Shown in pieces: positions 49,211 to 61,798 of a stretch of DNA of 64,000 nt. The notes under the pieces were generated by a model. That model was not told the DNA's origin. It saw only the letters and a list, made by a program, of their open reading frames with translations, and searched no databases. Source of the DNA: Tetradesmus obliquus (lineage: Eukaryota; Chlorophyta; Chlorophyceae; Sphaeropleales; Scenedesmaceae); the NCBI GenBank assembly GCA_030272155.1, contig CP126204.1, positions 1,789,501-1,853,500 on the forward strand, in the 5' to 3' direction. A program made the position numbers and the translations under genes. Within the stretch, counting starts at the first letter, position 1. The number at the start of each line of letters is the position of its first letter.

Positions 49211-50576
49211 GGCGGCCCACGCTGCATGTTGTTATGACTGCAACATCTGCTGGATGATACCTGGCCTCGATTGCCAGCAGCGGTTACGTTTGACTATGCA
49301 CATGTCACTTTGACCTTATGACGCTGTATGCAGGTGTGCCTGCAAGTACATATATTTACGCTCCAGCAGGTTTTACTATGTGCGGTTTTTATAACAGGTG
49401 GCGGCAGCAAGGTGGAGTTTATTTGGTTCTTACGGCGGTTGGGTGAGCGGCAGAGAGTGCAGGGATTGCTTGGTCAATGTTTGACGGTGCTAGCGTGCTT
49501 GCAGGAACGGCATGCCTCATGCTGCGCAGCGTTGTGGGTGATTGCTGAAGCTGCTTTTTGATGTGATCAGCAGCACCGCCAACACAGTGTTGGAAACCTG
49601 CTGGGATGCAGGCATACAGTGCTTTGCCGTAATGTGGCAGCACTCCATGATGTGTTGCTTGACTCAAGCGCTGATCGAGGTAAGAAGCCACATTCATGGC
49701 AGCTGCGACACTGCGGTTTGCTGGCTGCAGCCGCAGAGTTGCAGGTGCACATTGTCAGCTTACAGATGTTCAGCTTTTACCAGCCGGTGCAATCAATCAC
49801 CACCGGTATGTCTGGGAGCTGTGATAAGCATGAGGCAACAGAATTTGGCAGTTGAGTTTAGGGGTTGTGTTGTTGCCGGCTGCCAGCCTTTTTCGCTGTG
49901 TGCTTAGCTGCAGCTTTATTGCTGCTGCACACAGCTGGTATTGATTAGGGGCAGCTGTGTGCACACGTCACGACATTATCATGGCCCATGTGCTGCAGCC
50001 GGCGCTACTGGCAGGCAAGGCTGTGCAGCCGAGTACTGTCACGTTTGTGACCAAGTGTGATTCGTCGTTGTTACAACGTACTTGACAGATAACATGTAGG
50101 CGGCTTCTTGTGAGCTATCAAAGTTCCAAGCTTGGCGCTGCCACAGAAGTTCAAATTTACCTGTCAGGCCTGAGGTTTTTGGCCATGGTTCATCGTGCCA
50201 TACTGCGACAGAGGTGCATGTTGGTTTAGATGTGCTTACTATGGCTGTTATGACAATGTTTAACTTTGTCTCGCACGCTGCTTGGTTGTTGTGTGTTCCT
50301 GCATGCACCACAACTAGTGCTCTTCTGTGCTGTTGTGTGGTTGCAAGGCTGATTTGCACCATCGACTCGTGCGCGTCACTGCTCTGCATCAGCAGCTGAA
50401 GAAATCAGAGAGTAATCGTTTTCAACTCTTGCAGGGCGACCTCGCCGACGACGCTGCTTTGCTGCGTTCGTAACTCCCTCACTTTCACGTCAGCCCTAGG
50501 ACAGCACAGCCTACGCTCTGTGATCAAGGACGCGGGCACGATCCATAAGAAATTCGTCATATACATATAAACAAAC
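49211..50576. other. Intergenic upstream of DEG1
   Basis: No gene is recognised. A TATA-like ATATACATATAA lies at 50559-50570, but only a few bases from the start codon, so it is unlikely to be the promoter element. Confidence 0.4.
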
Positions 50577-53500
50577 ATGCAGCCTGGCGCTTTTGTACAG
50601 CACAGCAGTCTGCAAGGCGGCAGTTGCAGCAAGCAACCCTATCCTTGCGTAGTGCCCATGCTGCGGCGGTCAACGCCCTCTAGCGGCGCCACACGACTTC
50701 AGAGTTGCACCTCAACGCAAATCCGTGCGCACAGCAGGCCTCCTGCAGTGCGTGACAGCAGCAAGCCCAGCAGATGCTTGCAGGACAGCAGGACTTCCAG
50801 TCGGGAGCAGCAACCCCTGCATGTTGTGCTGACAAGCATAGCTGCAGCAGCTGCTGTGACACTCAGCAGCCTACTGGGGCCAGAGGTGGCGCTGCTAGGG
50901 CCTGGAGCAGCAGCAGCACAGCCTCGCATGACGCCAGATGAGAAGGTCACCATTGACATCTTCAAGCGCAGCACCCCATCTGTGGTCAATGTGACAAACC
51001 TGACAGCTAGGTGAGGTGCTTGCTGCTGTGCAAGCGCATCTTGTTACCTTGAAAGCAGATGCTGAGCGTGCCGTCTGCCTGACCATGCCATGGAAAAAGT
51101 GTACAACAATAGCCTTGCATATGCACTGTGAGTCACATGCATCTTGCCAAGCCTGCAAGGCGATAGGTCAGCGTGTGTTGCTGAAAAGTGGGCATCTGCA
51201 CATCATAGCTGTGTGCGGTTTCCCATGCTACATGAACCGATTGGTCAACAGCCCACACTGTTTGCGCTTTTGGGGTTCTACAGCTGCGCTCAGCAGCGCT
51301 CCTCATCTTGCATGCTCAAACCCTTAGCTGAGCACCAGCAGGTGCAGCAGCTGCTGGAGCGTTATGCTTGCACTTGCACCTGCCCTGCTGCTGCCCTCGA
51401 AGCTGCACCAAACACTGATTGCATGGACCGCTGTACTGCCTGCCCTGATTGTCCAGCTAACCTGTCCTGCAAACTCTGTCCTGCAGGCGTGATGCATTTA
51501 CGATGAACATGCTGGAGATTCCTCAGGGCGCAGGCTCAGGATTCATCTGGGACGAGGCAGGTCAGCAGCCGCATTTCTTATCTCGCAGACGCATGCAGCA
51601 GCCAAGGCCAACGCTGGTCTGCTTTGCGCGTGCATATGCCAGCATGCTTGGCAAACTGCTGTACTGCCTGTCCTGCAAGGCAGCAGATGTTACTTGCAGG
51701 AGCAGCTGTTGCTGGGGCTTTTGGAATGGCAGCCTTACGGCAGCCTGTGGATGCATGCCTCAAGCGTCTGTCCTGGGTCGAGGCAGGTCAGCAGCCGTGC
51801 CACACAGATAGGCAAACGCGGGAAAGCACTTGGCAGCAGAAGAAGTTCGCATCTTGGCGGGCGCTGTGCTGCCACAGCACTTGCGTTGCTGACCTGGCGC
51901 TGCTGCTGCTGCTGCTGCCTGGCCAGCCCTGGCTGGCCAGGCCATGTGGACAGCAATCATCACGTCATCACTTATGTCGCCCGCATGGCTGACCTGGCAC
52001 TATTGGCTGCTGCCGCTGCTCCCCCAGCTGCCGCCGCCGCCATGCTATGTGATCATTGATTACCATGTCATCACAAACGCCGCATCTGTTGCTGACCCGG
52101 TGCTGTTGTGCTGCTGCCCCTGCTGCTGCCGCCGCCAGGCCATGTACATAAACCACCACTTCACCACGGATGCCACCTGTGTCGCTGACGTTGTGCTGTT
52201 GATCTGCTGCTGCTGCTGCCCCTGCTGCTGCTGGTGCTGCTGCCAGGCCTTGTACTCATATACTACCACTTCATCACAGACGCCACCTGTGTTACTGACC
52301 TTGTGCTGTTGCGTTGCTGCTGCTGCTGCCGCCAGGCCATGTGATCACCAACTACCACATCATCACGGATGCTACGTAGCATCTGCTAACCTGGCGCTGC
52401 TGTGCTGCTGCTGCTCCTGCACCTGGATCCGCTGCTGCTGCTGCTGCCAGGCCACGTGATCACCAACTACCACGTCATCACAGATGCCAGCGACATCCAG
52501 GTCACCTTCATGGGCGGCGCAGAGTACTCCGCAAAAGTGATCGGCGTAGACCAGGACAAGGACGTGGCGGTGCTGCAGGTGCGGCCCTGCTGCTGGGGGT
52601 TGGCTGCCAAGTCTGTTTTATGTTGCGTCCTCGTGGTTTCAGCCATGAGTGATTGGGGTGGACCAGGACAAGGACGTGGCGGTGCTGCAGGTGCGGCCCT
52701 GCTGCTGGGGGTTTGCTGTTGAGTAGGTCATATTTTGGGTTATCGTGTGCTCCGTTGTTGTTTATTCCGCCAAAGTGATTGGCGTGGACCAGGACAAGGA
52801 CGTGGCGGTGCTGCAGGTGCGGGTTTGAATATTCATAAGATGCAACAGCTGCATGTGGGTGTGGCGGCGCTTATTGCGTATGTGATTGTTTTTGTTGCTA
52901 TGTGTTCCATTGTTATGCGCTGCGCTAAAGTGATTGGGGTGAACCAGGACATGGATGTGCCCGTGCTGCAGGTGCGGGCCTGTTTGAATATGAACTAAAT
53001 GTGGGTGAGTGCTGCTGCGGGATTGGTTGCTAGCATCTATGTGATGATTTGTGCTCCGCCAAAGTGATCGGCGTGGACCAGGACCAGGACGTGCTGCTGG
53101 TGTGGTTGCTTGCATGTGTGTCCAGTCATCATCTCAAAACAGTGTCGGGCACAACCAGATGAATTTATGTGTATATGCTGCACAGTCGGCTATCACAAGC
53201 CAGTGCGCGGGCTGCACCAGGCCTCCACAGATGCTACCTTTGCTTGCAGGAGGAGATATGCACGCTATGTCTCCTGCATTTCAGCCCAATTGGTGCCATG
53301 CTAACTCATGCTGCTCGCTGTACTTGCGCACGCTGCTGCATGCAGATTGGTGTGGATGCTGACAAGAACGCGCCACCGGAAGGCATGCTGAAGGCGCTGC
53401 CGCGCTGCAGCAACAGCTCTGACCTGCTGGTAGGGCAGAAGGTGCGCGGCTGATGAGGGGTGCGGAAGACTGCAGGATATTTGTGTCGATGAACAGGGGC

Positions 53501-56500
53501 GAAGGACAGCAAGGGCGGAGGGTAGATGCTGAAGCCTCCGCACTTTGTTGGTTGAGCCTGTGAGGCTCTTTTCTGACATTCCTGCAACCACGGCATGAAA
53601 CGCCAGCACATTTGTGGTTGAGGATACAAGTGCAGCAACAGCTCAGACCTGATGGTGGGGCAGAAGGTGCGTCGCCAGCAAATGTGTGGCTGTTGGCAGC
53701 AGTACAGCAACAGCTCAGACCTGATGGTGGGGCAGAAGGTGCGTCGCCAGCAAATGTGTGGCTGTTGGCAGCAGTACAGCAACAGCTCAGACCTGATGGT
53801 GGGGCAGAAGGTGCGTCGCCAGCAAATGTGTGGCTGTTGGCAGCAGTACAGCAACAGCTCAGACCTGGTGTGGTGCACAGTGGTCCTGAGGGGGAGTGCA
53901 GTAAGAGGGAACTCAGCAGCCCTGCAAGCTTGACACGTGTAATGGACTCGCACACGCCCACAACCTTGCATTCAATTTGCTGTTGATAGTACAGCAAGCA
54001 TGCAGCAGCAGCAGCAGCAGACCCACAGTCTGGCGCCAGCTTAGCACCACAGCCACACGTTGCTCTGCCAGATACTATATCACTACTTTCTGCCTGCTTT
54101 CCTGTTTGTCCTGCCTGCCTCTGCAGCTTTTTGCCATCGGCAACCCCTTCGGCCTAGACCACACGCTCACCACGGGCGTTGTGAGCGGCACAGGGCGCGA
54201 GATTGCATCCATCAGCGGGCGGCCTATTCAGGATGTGATCCAAACAGATGCAGCCATCAACCCTGGTGAGTGTGAAGCTTGCCAGCAGCAACTTGGAAGG
54301 GCCCTGGCTTGGCCAGCAAAAGCAGCTCTGGCTGGAAGTTGTGATAAGTGACGCGTAACGTGTGACATGCTTCGCCTTTGCTTCCTCAGCCTCATCATTG
54401 CATCTGTACTAAGTCATGCAGACATCATCCGCACTTGTATGCCTGTGAGCCTGCAGGAGTGGCCAGTGTTTGCACTTGTGTGCTTGCAGGAATCAACGCG
54501 GTCCGCTGCTTGATCCTTGCGGCTGCCCTGTGATACTCGGGTATGCAAAATGGCCATTGTTTGCACATGTGTGCTTGCAGGAAACAGGGGCGGCCCGCTG
54601 CTTGACTCCGGCAGATGCCTCACCGGCATCACCATGCTCATACTGCGTCATGTCATCTCGGAGATACAAATTTTCTGGCCATCCTTTGTTCTCCTGTGCT
54701 TGCAGGAAACAGCGGCGGCCCACTTCTGGACAGCGGCGGCTGCCTGATCGGCATCAACACCGCCATCTACTCGCCCTCGGGGGCCAACAGCGGCGTGGGC
54801 TTTGCCATCCCCGTGGATGTGGTGAAGAGCAGCGTGGAGCAGATCATCGCGTTTGGCAAGGTGGTGCGGCCTATCCTGGGCATCAGCTTCGCGCCAGACC
54901 AGTCCTCGGAGCAGCTGGGCGTGAAAGGTGAGGCCATGAGCTGCTGCACCGCGTGATTACAGTTATGTCGAGCGTGACTATGGGGGCGGGTATCTGCGGC
55001 AAGCAGGCCAACATTTGGCTCAAGCACCCCAGTACCCTGACACATGCGTTGCGTCCTCTTTTTGTGGGATGTTGTGGTGAGCAGCGTGGAGCAGATCATC
55101 GCGTTTGGCAAAGTTGTGCGGCCTATCCTGGGCATCAGCTTCGCGCCAGACCAGTCTTCAGAGCAGCTGGGCGTGAAAGGTGAGGAACAGGAAGCCAGTG
55201 CTGTTGCGCCTGGCTGGCTGACTGTGGGCTGTTTTGCGGCAAGCATACCAACATTCGACACGAGTTCCTGCAAGCACACGGGTGTTTCATCACATGCGTG
55301 GCGTCTTTCTTGGTTGTATGTTGTGGTGAGCAGCGTGGAGCAGATCATTGCATTTGGCAAGGTGGTGCGGCCCATCCTGGGCATCAGTTTTGCGCCAGAC
55401 CAGTCCTCAGAGCAGCTCAGCGTGAAAGGTGAGGGCAGGAGCTGCTGCACTGCCAGATGTGCTTGGCCTGACTGCAGAAGGCGAGAGTCTGCTGCAAGCA
55501 GGGTGATCTACAGCACAAGCTCCTGCAAGCACACCAACTAATGTGCTGCCGCCGTGCTGCACTGCTGTCTGTCGCATCGTTGCTGCAGGCAATCTGGTGT
55601 GAAATGCCCGTGAGGGCGCCCCTGCGTGGCGCGCCGGCACCCGCGGCACTGCTTACTTTCTTAACATAAGAAGATATGAAGATGATGCCGCCGCCATGCT
55701 CTGTATGCTACCCTGCGTCCTGCAGGAGTCTTGTGCTCCACGTGCACGGAGGCGTGCATCTGGCACAGGACTCGTGAGACATACCATGAATACTGATGCT
55801 GCTGTCACCTTCCATGCTGCAGGCATCATAGTGCTCAACGCGCGTGAGGGCGGCCCCGCGTGGCGCGCCAGCATCCACGGCACTGCTCATCTGCGACCGC
55901 TCTTGGTCATCAGATTCTGACCATTGTAGTAGACCAGTGCTGATATTTTTTGTGTTCTCGTTGCAGGCCATTATAACACATACGAATGTGCCATAAAACA
56001 TAAGTGCCAGTGAAACATAAGAAGGTACCAAGATGATGATGACTGTCACCTTGCATGCTGCAGGCATCCTGGTGCTCAACGCGCGTGAGGGCGGCCCTGC
56101 GTGGCGCGTTGGCATCCGCGGCACTGCTTATCATTTGATCATAAGAAGATGGCACAGGACTTGTGAGACATACATGAATACTGATGCTGCTGTTGTTTTG
56201 CATGCCGCAGGCATCCTGGTGTTGAATGCGCGCGAAGGCGGTCCTGCGTGGCGTGCCGGCATCCGCGGCACCAGCAGGGACGAGTACGGGCGGCTGGTGC
56301 TCGGGGACATCATCACGGCTGTGAACGGCGCCAAAGTGCGCAACAGCAGCGACCTGTACAAGGTCCTGGACAAGGCCACGGTGAGCACCGGTGGCTTTTG
56401 GTCTTTCCGGGCCTTTCCTCTTGCTGTTTTTCTGGGGTTTTTTGGCTGTTGTTCGTGTTTTACGCACAATACTTCCCGCGGCACCAGCAGGGACGAGTAC

Positions 56501-56852
56501 GGGCGGCTGGTGCTGGGGACATCATTCCGGCTGTGAACGGCGCCAAAGTGCGCAACAGCAGCGACCTGTACAAGGTCCTGGACAAGACCACGGTGAGCAG
56601 GCCACATCATGTTATGGTATCTCTGTATGTGTGTTTGTTTTCCATGGGTTTCTGCTATGGACTGGGTTTTTTTGTGTCTCTGTGGGTGCGCGGGCAGCTG
56701 GTGCTGGGCGACAAAGCATGCATTGCATTGTTGCGACCGCCTTGCCTGTGCTGCTGCTGCTGCTGCTGCAGGTGGGGCAGTCGCTGGACATTGAGGTGCT
56801 GCGGGGCAATGCCAAGGAGCACGTGACGGCGGTGCTGGAGGCGAATGCGTGA
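50577..56852 (+). CDS. DEG1: DEG1-type serine protease, thylakoid lumen
   Basis: DEG1 is an ATP-independent HtrA protease of the thylakoid lumen that degrades damaged photosystem proteins. Exons: 50577-51010, 51487-51560, 52451-52578, 53346-53441, 54127-54265, 54706-54927, 56211-56380, 56772-56852; all in phase, 447 residues (plant DEG1 is similar). The N-terminus combines an Arg/Ser-rich transit region with a hydrophobic stretch ending GPGAAAAQP, a lumen-type cleavage site. Triad: His177 in TNYHVIT, Asp207 in DKDVAVLQ, Ser293 in GNSGGPLL, each encoded in a different exon. [16 protein letters not shown] and GVGFAIPVD are family signatures. One PDZ domain follows (about 365-445, [15 protein letters not shown]). 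Single-PDZ form and [17 protein letters not shown] fit DEG1 rather than DEG2 or DEG5. Confidence 0.94.
51941..52380 (+). repeat. Five decayed copies of DEG1 exon 3 start (His exon)
   Basis: Copies of CTG tract + acceptor + [13 protein letters not shown] start near 51941, 52041, 52139, 52246 and 52336; the working exon starts at 52451. Most still show a His-encoding CAC/CAT at the NYH place, but frames are disrupted (e.g. ATGTACATAAACCACCACTT) and TAG follows in the last. Confidence 0.9.
52652..53110 (+). repeat. Four copies of DEG1 exon 3 end (Asp exon)
   Basis: Copies of GTGATCGGCGTAGACCAGGA through GTGCTGCAG-gtgcgg lie near 52652, 52771, 52930 and 53065. The third changes KDVAVLQ to MDVPVLQ; the fourth is truncated (QDVLLV). 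Confidence 0.9.
53600..53870 (+). repeat. 72-bp tandem array of DEG1 exon 4 end
   Basis: AACAGCTCAGACCTGATGGT and the following GGGCAGAAG-gtgcg recur at an exact 72-bp period (gctcag at 53641, 53713, 53785, 53857). The working exon end is 53415-53441. The period is a multiple of three, so one long frame stays open on each strand. Confidence 0.93.
54490..54650 (+). repeat. Two copies of DEG1 exon 6 start (Ser exon)
   Basis: Copies start after tgcttgcag at 54490 and 54581; the working exon starts at 54706. The catalytic AGC codon is AGG in the second copy, and the first is frameshifted (AATCAACGCGG), so neither can give an active protease. Confidence 0.9.
55077..55435 (+). repeat. Two copies of DEG1 exon 6 end
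   Basis: About 100-nt copies ([20 protein letters not shown]) with donors end near 55181 and 55431; the working donor is 54928. They are nearly identical, mostly with synonymous changes. Confidence 0.92.
55589..56210 (+). repeat. Three copies of DEG1 exon 7 start
   Basis: Copies of [20 protein letters not shown] start after cag at 55589, 55823 and 56064; the working exon starts at 56211. The 55589 copy is frameshifted; the other two keep the frame across the exon part. Confidence 0.92.
56478..56593 (+). repeat. Copy of DEG1 exon 7 end
   Basis: GACGAGTACGGGCGGCTGGT through ACCACG-gtgagc repeats 56265-56380, with one base lost in GCTCGGGGACATC (GCTGGGGACATC), which shifts the frame. Confidence 0.92.
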
Positions 56853-59790
56853 TCCACGAAGGAGTTGCGTGCTGCGGTTGCCATGCCACGCCAAGGGTCA
56901 CGGACGTTAGTGCTGGAGGCCTATGCTTGAAAATTATTACAGGAACGGGTGGTGTTTCAAAACCGGTTCACTGCATGTTCAGCAGTGTATTCAATGTGCA
57001 GTTTAGGTACCTGCAATCTGTATCTTCAGGCAGGAACCTTGCGGGGCGCGCAGAGCTGAATGTTATATGGTGCTTCTTGTCAACCTCTGAAATGTGACCC
57101 AGTTTTTCAATGGACGTGTGCATGCATGCAGCTAGTGACAGCAGAACTGCATGTGTACCTGTAGTAGCTGAGCTGTACAGTGCTGTACAGTGTTTGGTCT
57201 TTTGTCAGTGCTACTCTGCCGGCCCCGTGCATCGGCCAACGCCCCTGGGTGAAAGAAACAACAACCACGTTTTCACATATGTGCGCGTGTATCAACCTTA
57301 CTTGTATGATATCCAGAGGCCGTGCCTCTCTTTACTGGACGGTGCGGCGGCTGCTAGTGCGGTAGTGTGCTGTGTAACAGGCGGTGTTTGTCAGCTCTAT
57401 GCGTCGTGTTCAAAAGGACACTGACGTCACCACACCCGTGGCAATGGTTCCTTTGGAAAGCAGCAGCTGGGTTCGGCGAACTCTGGCAACTGGGGAACGT
57501 ATGGCTGCTGCAGTTGTAGGTTGCGCGTTGCCCACACACGTGCACAGTGACGTCACAAGCACTCAGCGCCATGCTGAGCGCCACGCAGCATCGCTGCCTC
57601 AAACCAGAACTGCACCGTCTTGGTTCAAAGTGAGCGCTGCGAGTATCAGCAGTCCCTGCAGCGCTGCACTGCACTGCAGGCATCACAGCAATCTGTCACA
57701 GTGCAGATTCATGCTGTGTCAGCGCTCCATGCTCCTCCCATGGGCGCACAGCACACTTGCACACAACCCACAATCCACTAACGGCGATGCCAGAAATGAA
57801 CAGCTCTGGAAATTGCGATTACAACAGCCTGCTGAATAGAGAGCAGAAGAACAGCCTGTCGTGTGAAACGATCACAGCTGGCATTGCTGTCAACAGTCGC
57901 CGCCGTTTGCAACCAGACACAGCTGGCAGCTGTTTAAACAGCTAGCTATCTGAGAAGGATATCCAACCAGCATTGAAGAGCAGCACGGCTACAACAAGCG
58001 AGAGTAATGGCTGTTACACCGCTAAGCAAACATCACTTGCCTCAGTGGCACACTGTACCGTCAGCTAGGCACCATGGCCAGGCCAGGTCATGCTGTTGCG
58101 TCGATACTGCAGCTGCTGCTGCGCCGCTTGGGTGCCGCAACCCCCTAGGTTGTGCTGCTGCGTCCCCTCGGCTGCTGTGTCACTTTGGTGCCTTGGCCAA
58201 GCTGTGGTGTGCAAAGCCGCCGATGGGTGTGCGCTTGGCCTTGACAGCGAGCGCCACCTGACGCCCTGCAGTGCATGCAATGCATGGCGGCAAAGGGCAA
58301 CTGACTGCTACTTACGGCTAGTAATTCAATTGCCAGTGGCAAGGAAGGCCGTGCTGCTGGCAGAATGGTTGCTGTAGGTGCCAGGGCCCGCACGCAGGCC
58401 GCCGGTGCAGGCTACGCGTGACAAGCATTGCAAACCATAAATCAGCTGCGGCGAGCACAACTTCTGCTGTGGTTGCTGTGTGACAGCAGCACCAGCTGCT
58501 TTCAGCATGCAATGCATATATGCTGACGGCTGATGAGCGAACTAGGCTCACCTGCAGTGCGGTCGCCAGTCTGCCAGGGCATGAGCCAACTGGGCTGCTT
58601 GCTCTGCTGCTGCTGCTGGTGCTGCTGCTGGTGCTGTGCTGAAGTGGATGCAGAGCGCTTTTGCATGCTGTCGTGGTGTGCAAGGCTGTCCAGTGCCCGC
58701 CATTCTGCTGGTGCACTGTCAGCAACCCCTGGCCATGCCTGCTGCTGTAGCTGTGGCTGCTGTATGGAAGGCCATGAGTTGCCCTGCGTTGACAAACAAA
58801 ACATAGGGTTGGTTGTAAGCATGCAGCTGCATGTGTTGCTCGTTGATCAGGACTTTGGCGAGAGCAACGGCAGTGCTTCTTTGCTGCATGTGTGACAGTA
58901 GCTGCTTGCGCAGCAGCATATGCAGGAAAATTGTGCATGCTGCCTACATACCTGGTTAACCAAACTTTGTGACGAGTATTCCTGGTGTCAATGCAGAGAA
59001 ACAGAGGTACAATGTGAAAGGGCGCCAATAAGGTTGAAGCAGTGCGGGCGTTCAGCATGCAGCGCGGCAAGCACAGCAGCAGGTCATCTTTCCTACAAAC
59101 CTGACACTTGTCGACTATTAAAGCGTTGAGATGCTTTCTTCTGCTAGAAGCCTTCACGAAGCTGTCGTGCTGGTTGACAGTGAATCGAGACATCCTGCAA
59201 GTGTCGTGGCGGGAAGCTGTGTGCTCCTATCAGACGAAAGCAAGTAGTACATCGGAAAAGTATGTTTGCTCTACTTAAGTTTAGAGAAGCGTCCATGTAG
59301 CTGTTTTCAGTCAGTGGCTGCAAGTCTGCGAACACAAGAACCCTAGCTAGCTGCAGCTGAGCTGTAGCACCAGTGGTGCCACAGCAACGCAACTGTAACG
59401 CCGTCCGCGTTTTTATATTCAAGGGGTATAACGTGCAAGCGTTTTTGTGCTTGCTTTTGATCAAGCACTAAACGGAACCACGCAACTGCTGCGTAACTTC
59501 AAAGATGCTGGCACACAGAGGCAGGCTGTGAACAAGCAGCAGCCATATCCCACAAGTTACATCACCATACTCTTGGCTTACTGCTTGTTCTGCTTTTAAG
59601 CATCAACCATGCATAACCCGAAGACGTAATAACTCCTCATATGTTGATCACTCCCAGCAGCCAGCCAGGCGGCTCGCTGCACAGCAAGATGCAGGCCCGG
59701 GTCTAGCAATTGCACTGCAGCAGCTGCCGCAAGCGGCTGCTCAAGCACGAGCCCTTATGCCCAGGGAGGTGTGAGGCATGCTCATGCAAA
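56853..59790. other. Intergenic, DEG1 to metacaspase 3' ends
   Basis: Begins with a short decayed copy of the DEG1 last codons ([25 protein letters not shown], 56911-56931). TGTAA at about 57373 is a possible DEG1 poly(A) signal. A minus-strand segment at 58552-58785 has good splice borders and two open frames but no recognisable product. Confidence 0.4.
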
Positions 59791-59799
59791 GATGGACAG

Positions 59800-60185
59800 T
59801 CTATCATGCGCCCAGCACAAATGGTGCATCAGCGTCAGCAGCATCGCACGCCAGGCAGGGGCGGCCCACCACACCGCAGCCTGCGCAGCCCTAGCCCTAG
59901 CACATGCACTGCAGCAGCAGCTGCTGTCGACCGCTGCTCATGCGCCCAGCGTGGAGCAAGGCAGCTTTATGTGCCCAAGGTAGCGTGAGGCATGTGCTCA
60001 TGCGCCCAGCACAACTGCTGCATCAGCGTTGGCAGCGTCGAACTCCAGGCAGGGGCAGCCACCCACACAGCAGCCCTAGCACATGCACTGCAGCAGCAGC
60101 TGCTGTCGACCGCTCATGCGCCCAGCACAAACGGTGCGTCAGCGTTGGCAGCGTCGCACTCCAGGCAGGGGCGGCCAGCCACACA
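59800..60185 (-). repeat. Copies of the metacaspase terminal exon beyond its stop
   Basis: Three copies of the last ~60 nt (minus-strand CTGGAGTGCGATGC ... GTGCTGGGCGCATGA) plus flank lie near 59806-59862, 59998-60058 and 60113-60178; the working stop is at 60300-60302. The flank with CTGCAGTGCATGTGCTAGGG repeats along with them. Confidence 0.9.
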
Positions 60186-60209
60186 GCCCAGAGCCAGCTT
60201 CAGTCCTGC

Positions 60210-60214
60210 TTACA
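60210..60214 (-). terminator. Candidate poly(A) signal TGTAA for the metacaspase
   Basis: Minus-strand TGTAA lies 86 bp after the stop codon, before the terminal-exon copies. Use is inferred from the algal consensus. Confidence 0.45.
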
Positions 60215-60299
60215 TGTTGTAAAATGAAAACTCTCCCTTTACAGCAGCATGCGCAGCCCTAGCACATGCACTGCACCAGCAGCTGCTGTCAGCCGCTGC

Positions 60300-60413
60300 T
60301 CATGCACCCAGCACGAAAGGTGCATCAGCGTTGGCCGCATCGCACTCCAGGCAGGGGTTCTGCGCAAAGCGCGCAGCGTTGAGGCTCTCACGGATGTGCG
60401 CCACCAGCGTCCT

Positions 60414-60453
<40 letters not shown>

Positions 60454-61159
60454 CACAGATGCAAATCGGCTCGCTTAGATAGGAAATGAGGACGTCCTCT
60501 GAGAATCAAATGCAGGGCAGCAACTGTTTGCTGACATAGTGCCAGGCTTGCGTGTGGCGGCAGCAATGCCACGCACTGTCAGCAAAGCAAGGGCAAGGGC
60601 GGCTGTGACAATGCAGTCAGACAGCTGTTCTCTGCCCACATGGCGCCAAATGAGATTCTGACAGAGCAGTGGCAGCAGCAATGTTATGCACTGTCAGCAA
60701 AAGAAAGGGCAAGGGTGGCTGTGACACTGCATGCAGACAGCTATGCTCTGCCCACACGGTGCAAGATGAGAGTCTGACAGAGCAATCTGGCGGCAGCAAT
60801 GACATGCACTGCCAGCAGCAAATAAGCTGAAGCACACACGCGTGCCACCTGCCGCGTGTCCCAGCATTGCTTATATGCAGTAATGGCGGCAGAACAGCCA
60901 TACAAAAGTAACTAGTCTCGAGCAGCTGCCACACAGCTGCTGCCGCTGCTGCTTCATGATAAACATGTGGCTGACCGGTGCTGCTCCCAATGCCATGGCT
61001 CCTGGGCTCGCCCGCAAGCAGGGAGTGACACTGCTGCTGCTGCTGTGCTGCTGCGCGCACCTTGCCGAGATGTTGTGGTCAGGGTAGGCCTGCTTGAATT
61101 GGTTGACGGTGGTGGTCAGGGCGTTGGTCAGCGCACCAAACGCCTGGGACGCGTCACCT

Positions 61160-61198
<39 letters not shown>

Positions 61199-61766
61199 GT
61201 ATGGTACAGCAGTACATGAGCAGCTGGGTACAGCGTGCACACTGTGTAAACGGCCGCTGCTGGCATAGGCGCATGCCACACTTTACAAACCACAATACAC
61301 AACCGTAATGCACCTGAGACCAGCCACAGCACCAACGTCTGCACTGCTGGCAATACAAACACTCAGTAACTTGCGAAAACACCCGCGCGCCTGAGCGAGT
61401 CAAATCTGCGCTGGTCTCCTCAGCCTGGCCGCCGCTGAGACTGAACTCAAAGCCCACAGACACACAAGGTGCCTGCAGCACAGCTAACACCCACACACCT
61501 GAGGGGCATGCATCAGCGCTGGTCTCCTCCGCCTGGCAGCCGGTGATGAGCAGGCCCCTGCCGGGCGGCAGTTGCGCATCGGGGGATGGCTTGGCGCCAG
61601 CGGGCGGCAGCTGCATCACAAAACGCCACAGCAGCAGCAGCAACGGCAGGTTATGTAATGTTTGGTTGCCTATGGACTGTTGGCCCCTGCCTGGAGGGAG
61701 CTGTACATCTGGTGACGGCTTGGCGCCAGCAAGGGGCAGCTGCAGGCCACAAGCAACAGTGTTTCA

Positions 61767-61798
<32 letters not shown>

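Noticed and set aside
58318..59193. 291-codon minus-strand ORF, including a segment with good splice borders at 58552-58785
   Set aside because: Two alternative frames are open in the segment and neither resembles a known protein. It could be a real exon, but support is too thin.
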